NCBI GenBank assembly: GCA_963678705.1
Contig: OY783220.1
Span: 11,677,001 to 11,741,000 of the forward strand
Direction: 5' to 3'
DNA length: 64,000 nt
Source: Panorpa germanica
Taxonomy: Eukaryota; Arthropoda; Insecta; Mecoptera; Panorpidae
The notes beneath the pieces were generated by a model. The model was given only the letters and a program-made list of their open reading frames with translations. It ran no database searches and was not told the DNA's origin. A program made the translations under genes and the position numbers. Of this stretch, positions 62,096-64,000 are shown one piece after another. Each line of letters opens with the position of its first letter. Position 1 is the first letter of the stretch.

Positions 62096-62884
62096 AGAAT
62101 GAACCTTTAAATAAGCTTGTAGCAAACTAGTATGTTTAAAACTGTATTATAAGACTATTTTCTACCTACGAAGTTTCAAAATTTCTATTTCTAATATATA
62201 GATCGTCCAGTTCATTACTGAGTCATCTCTGACAAATCGAGTATGCAGTTGTATGTAAAATTGTATCCTCTATCTAATGCAATACTCTGATAACTCATAA
62301 ATGCAACCAAACAAAATAAAAATGTAGATAAATTTGTGTATTTTTTTCGTCGTTCTTTCAAAATTCATTTTTCAAAGATGTCCCACTTCTGAACTGTACG
62401 ATCGATATGAGTATTGGCTTTTTTATGTTTTCTTAAATATTAAATTTTCCGGTTTCCGCTTCAACGTAGGGCCTTAAAAACTCGGTTTAAAAGGTAGCAA
62501 GTGTACCTTACATAAAGAATGAACTTTGGAATTAGCTTGTAGCAAACTTGTGTATTTTCTACCTAGGAAGTTTTGAAATTTTTATTGTTAATATATAGAT
62601 CGCCCAGTTCATTAGTGAGTCATCTTTGACAAATCGAGTATGCAGTTATATGTAAAATTGTATCCTCTAACTAATGCAATACTCTGATAACTCATAAATG
62701 CAACCAAACAAATTAAAAATGCAGATAAACTTGCATACCGTTTTCGTCGTTATCTCAAAATTCATTTTTCAAAGTTGTCTCACTTATGATCTGGACGATC
62801 GATATGAGTATTGGTTTTTATATTTTCTTAAATATTAAATATTCCGGTTTCCGCTTCAACGTAGGCCCTCAAAAACTCGGTTTA
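62096..62884. repeat. 397-bp direct tandem duplication
   Basis: The segment 62096-62487 is repeated at about 62512-62884, with GATCGTCCAG at 62201 and GATCGCCCAG at 62598. Shared stretches include GCAATACTCTGATAACTCAT and CCGGTTTCCGCTTCAACGTA. The two copies differ by scattered substitutions, so the event is not recent. No coding frame is conserved between them. Confidence 0.9.
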
Positions 62885-64000
62885 ATTATGAATAGATACA
62901 ATTCATTTTGCGTAAGATCTAAAAAGGGTGATCTCAGATAGGTTAGAAAGCAATTGTGGTTAGGTACAAGTGATGGTAGCTTAAAATAGGCTATGTTCTA
63001 TATTGAGCAGCACCCTAATCCCCTTTTAATCTCGGTATTCCACTGATGAAGACTTAGTATTAGGTTATGATCATTGAAAAAACAAAATGGCTATTTTAAT
63101 TGCAAAAATCTCGATATATCTATAATATTGTTACACATTACAAAACAATTGGACATTCGAGGTTCTGATAGCCAACTTTATAAATAAATAGAACAGTTTC
63201 GGTTCACAAATCCGTAGAAATCATAATTCTAACCTTACAAAGATGGCCGCTGGCAAATGTCTTTTATATCTATTCTAAATTATATTTCACTAATGTTTTA
63301 TTAAATTAAAGCTCAGCAACTTCACGCTGTGACATTTCATAATTTAATTATCATTTAGTGATGAAATATCCGTCTGTACGCCTAGCTGACGGCATCATAC
63401 ATTACATCAATTACCAAAATTGAATTACGTCACTTCCTCAAAGAGTTACTCTCATCGTAAAATAGGACAACAACATAATAAGCCCAAACGAGAATGAAAA
63501 TATTTCGCTTTGATCATTTGATTGACAAGTTAATTACCACCCAGTTATATTAACACCTAACAAAGATTAAAAATCAATATTTAAAAGTGTTCGTATATTA
63601 AACGTAATTCAATTTTATAGGTTATGTGAAGAGTGGGGGAAGTATATTCATCCGTACTGGCTTTATGGAATTATATATATGTGATATTTTCATTGAATGA
63701 AGGCTTCGGAAATTAAAGAAACGTATATACTGACATATATAGAATGACAGTTGTCATAGACAACTGGTGACAACTGTTATATGTTTTTTTCAATTTCAGA
63801 AATATAACTGACAGAAATAGATACATTTTTACAAGTATTTATTAAATGGTTTTACACTGGCTGCAGTTAGATACATTAAAGAAGTGGAACTTTAAACCAA
63901 AACATTTCTATTGTTTAAATTTGTTATTGTTATAAAAAATATGTAAATTTGTTAAACAGTCGTTGAAAATAATTGATTTGCTTAAAATAATTGAATTTGT

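Larger units (their letters stand above)
58455..64000. other. Upstream flank of FAR-2, no gene seen
   Basis: No coding region was recognised. A GC-richer patch at about 58980-59190 might be a promoter or leader exon. The repeats at 59285-59840 and 62096-62884 are listed separately. The rest is AT-rich with only short, uncharacteristic open frames. Confidence 0.5.

Noticed and set aside
61790-62125. Minus-strand frame of 111 codons
   Set aside because: Hydrophobic AT-driven composition; it partly overlaps the 397-bp duplication, whose second copy does not keep the frame.

Overview
The window is a piece of a nuclear insect chromosome, most likely a moth or butterfly. The evidence is spliced protein genes with short GT-AG introns, very AT-rich intergenic DNA, a eukaryotic tRNA-Ile gene, a pair of fatty acyl-CoA reductase genes, many small inverted-repeat transposons, and dispersed repeats ending in the GCGCCATCTAT-type motif common in Lepidoptera. 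The order is inferred, not proven. There are no bacterial features, operons or CRISPR arrays.

Layout. 1-720: a GC-richer island with weak coding signals of uncertain strand. 1200-3650: two abutting tandem arrays, 174-bp then 147-bp units. 3817-3890: tRNA-Ile(AAT). 4.8-14 kb: no gene recognised; inverted-repeat elements and a large foldback element. 14.6-23.8 kb (+): a six-exon choline kinase with a long first intron. 25.5-25.8 kb (-): SMIM12-like small membrane protein, head-to-head with phosphoglycerate kinase (26.4-28.35 kb, +, nine exons). 28.9-30.4 kb (-): the peroxin PEX19 in eight exons ending in a CaaX box. 31.0-35.1 kb (-): four small Cys/Pro-rich genes sharing a module with consensus near HNGIRExRxTARPLDxR; I do not recognise this family. 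35-46 kb: mainly repeats and a possible 5' UTR exon. 46.3-49.5 kb (+) and 54.8-58.5 kb (-): two full fatty acyl-CoA reductases, tail to tail. 58.5-64 kb: no gene seen, but a foldback repeat and a 397-bp tandem duplication.

I joined exons by hand from GT/AG signals, reading phase and homology. For choline kinase (561 aa), SMIM12-like (86 aa), PGK (415 aa), PEX19 (296 aa), FAR-1 (519 aa) and FAR-2 (543 aa) every junction keeps frame and the lengths suit the families. The genes do not form one pathway. Choline kinase starts phosphatidylcholine synthesis, PGK is glycolytic, PEX19 delivers peroxisomal membrane proteins, and the FARs reduce fatty acyl-CoA to alcohols.

The most promising undescribed item is the Cys/Pro-rich gene cluster. 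The next most notable is one transposon family (about 640 bp, 16-bp terminal inverted repeats) present seven times in 64 kb, three copies inside introns of genes here.
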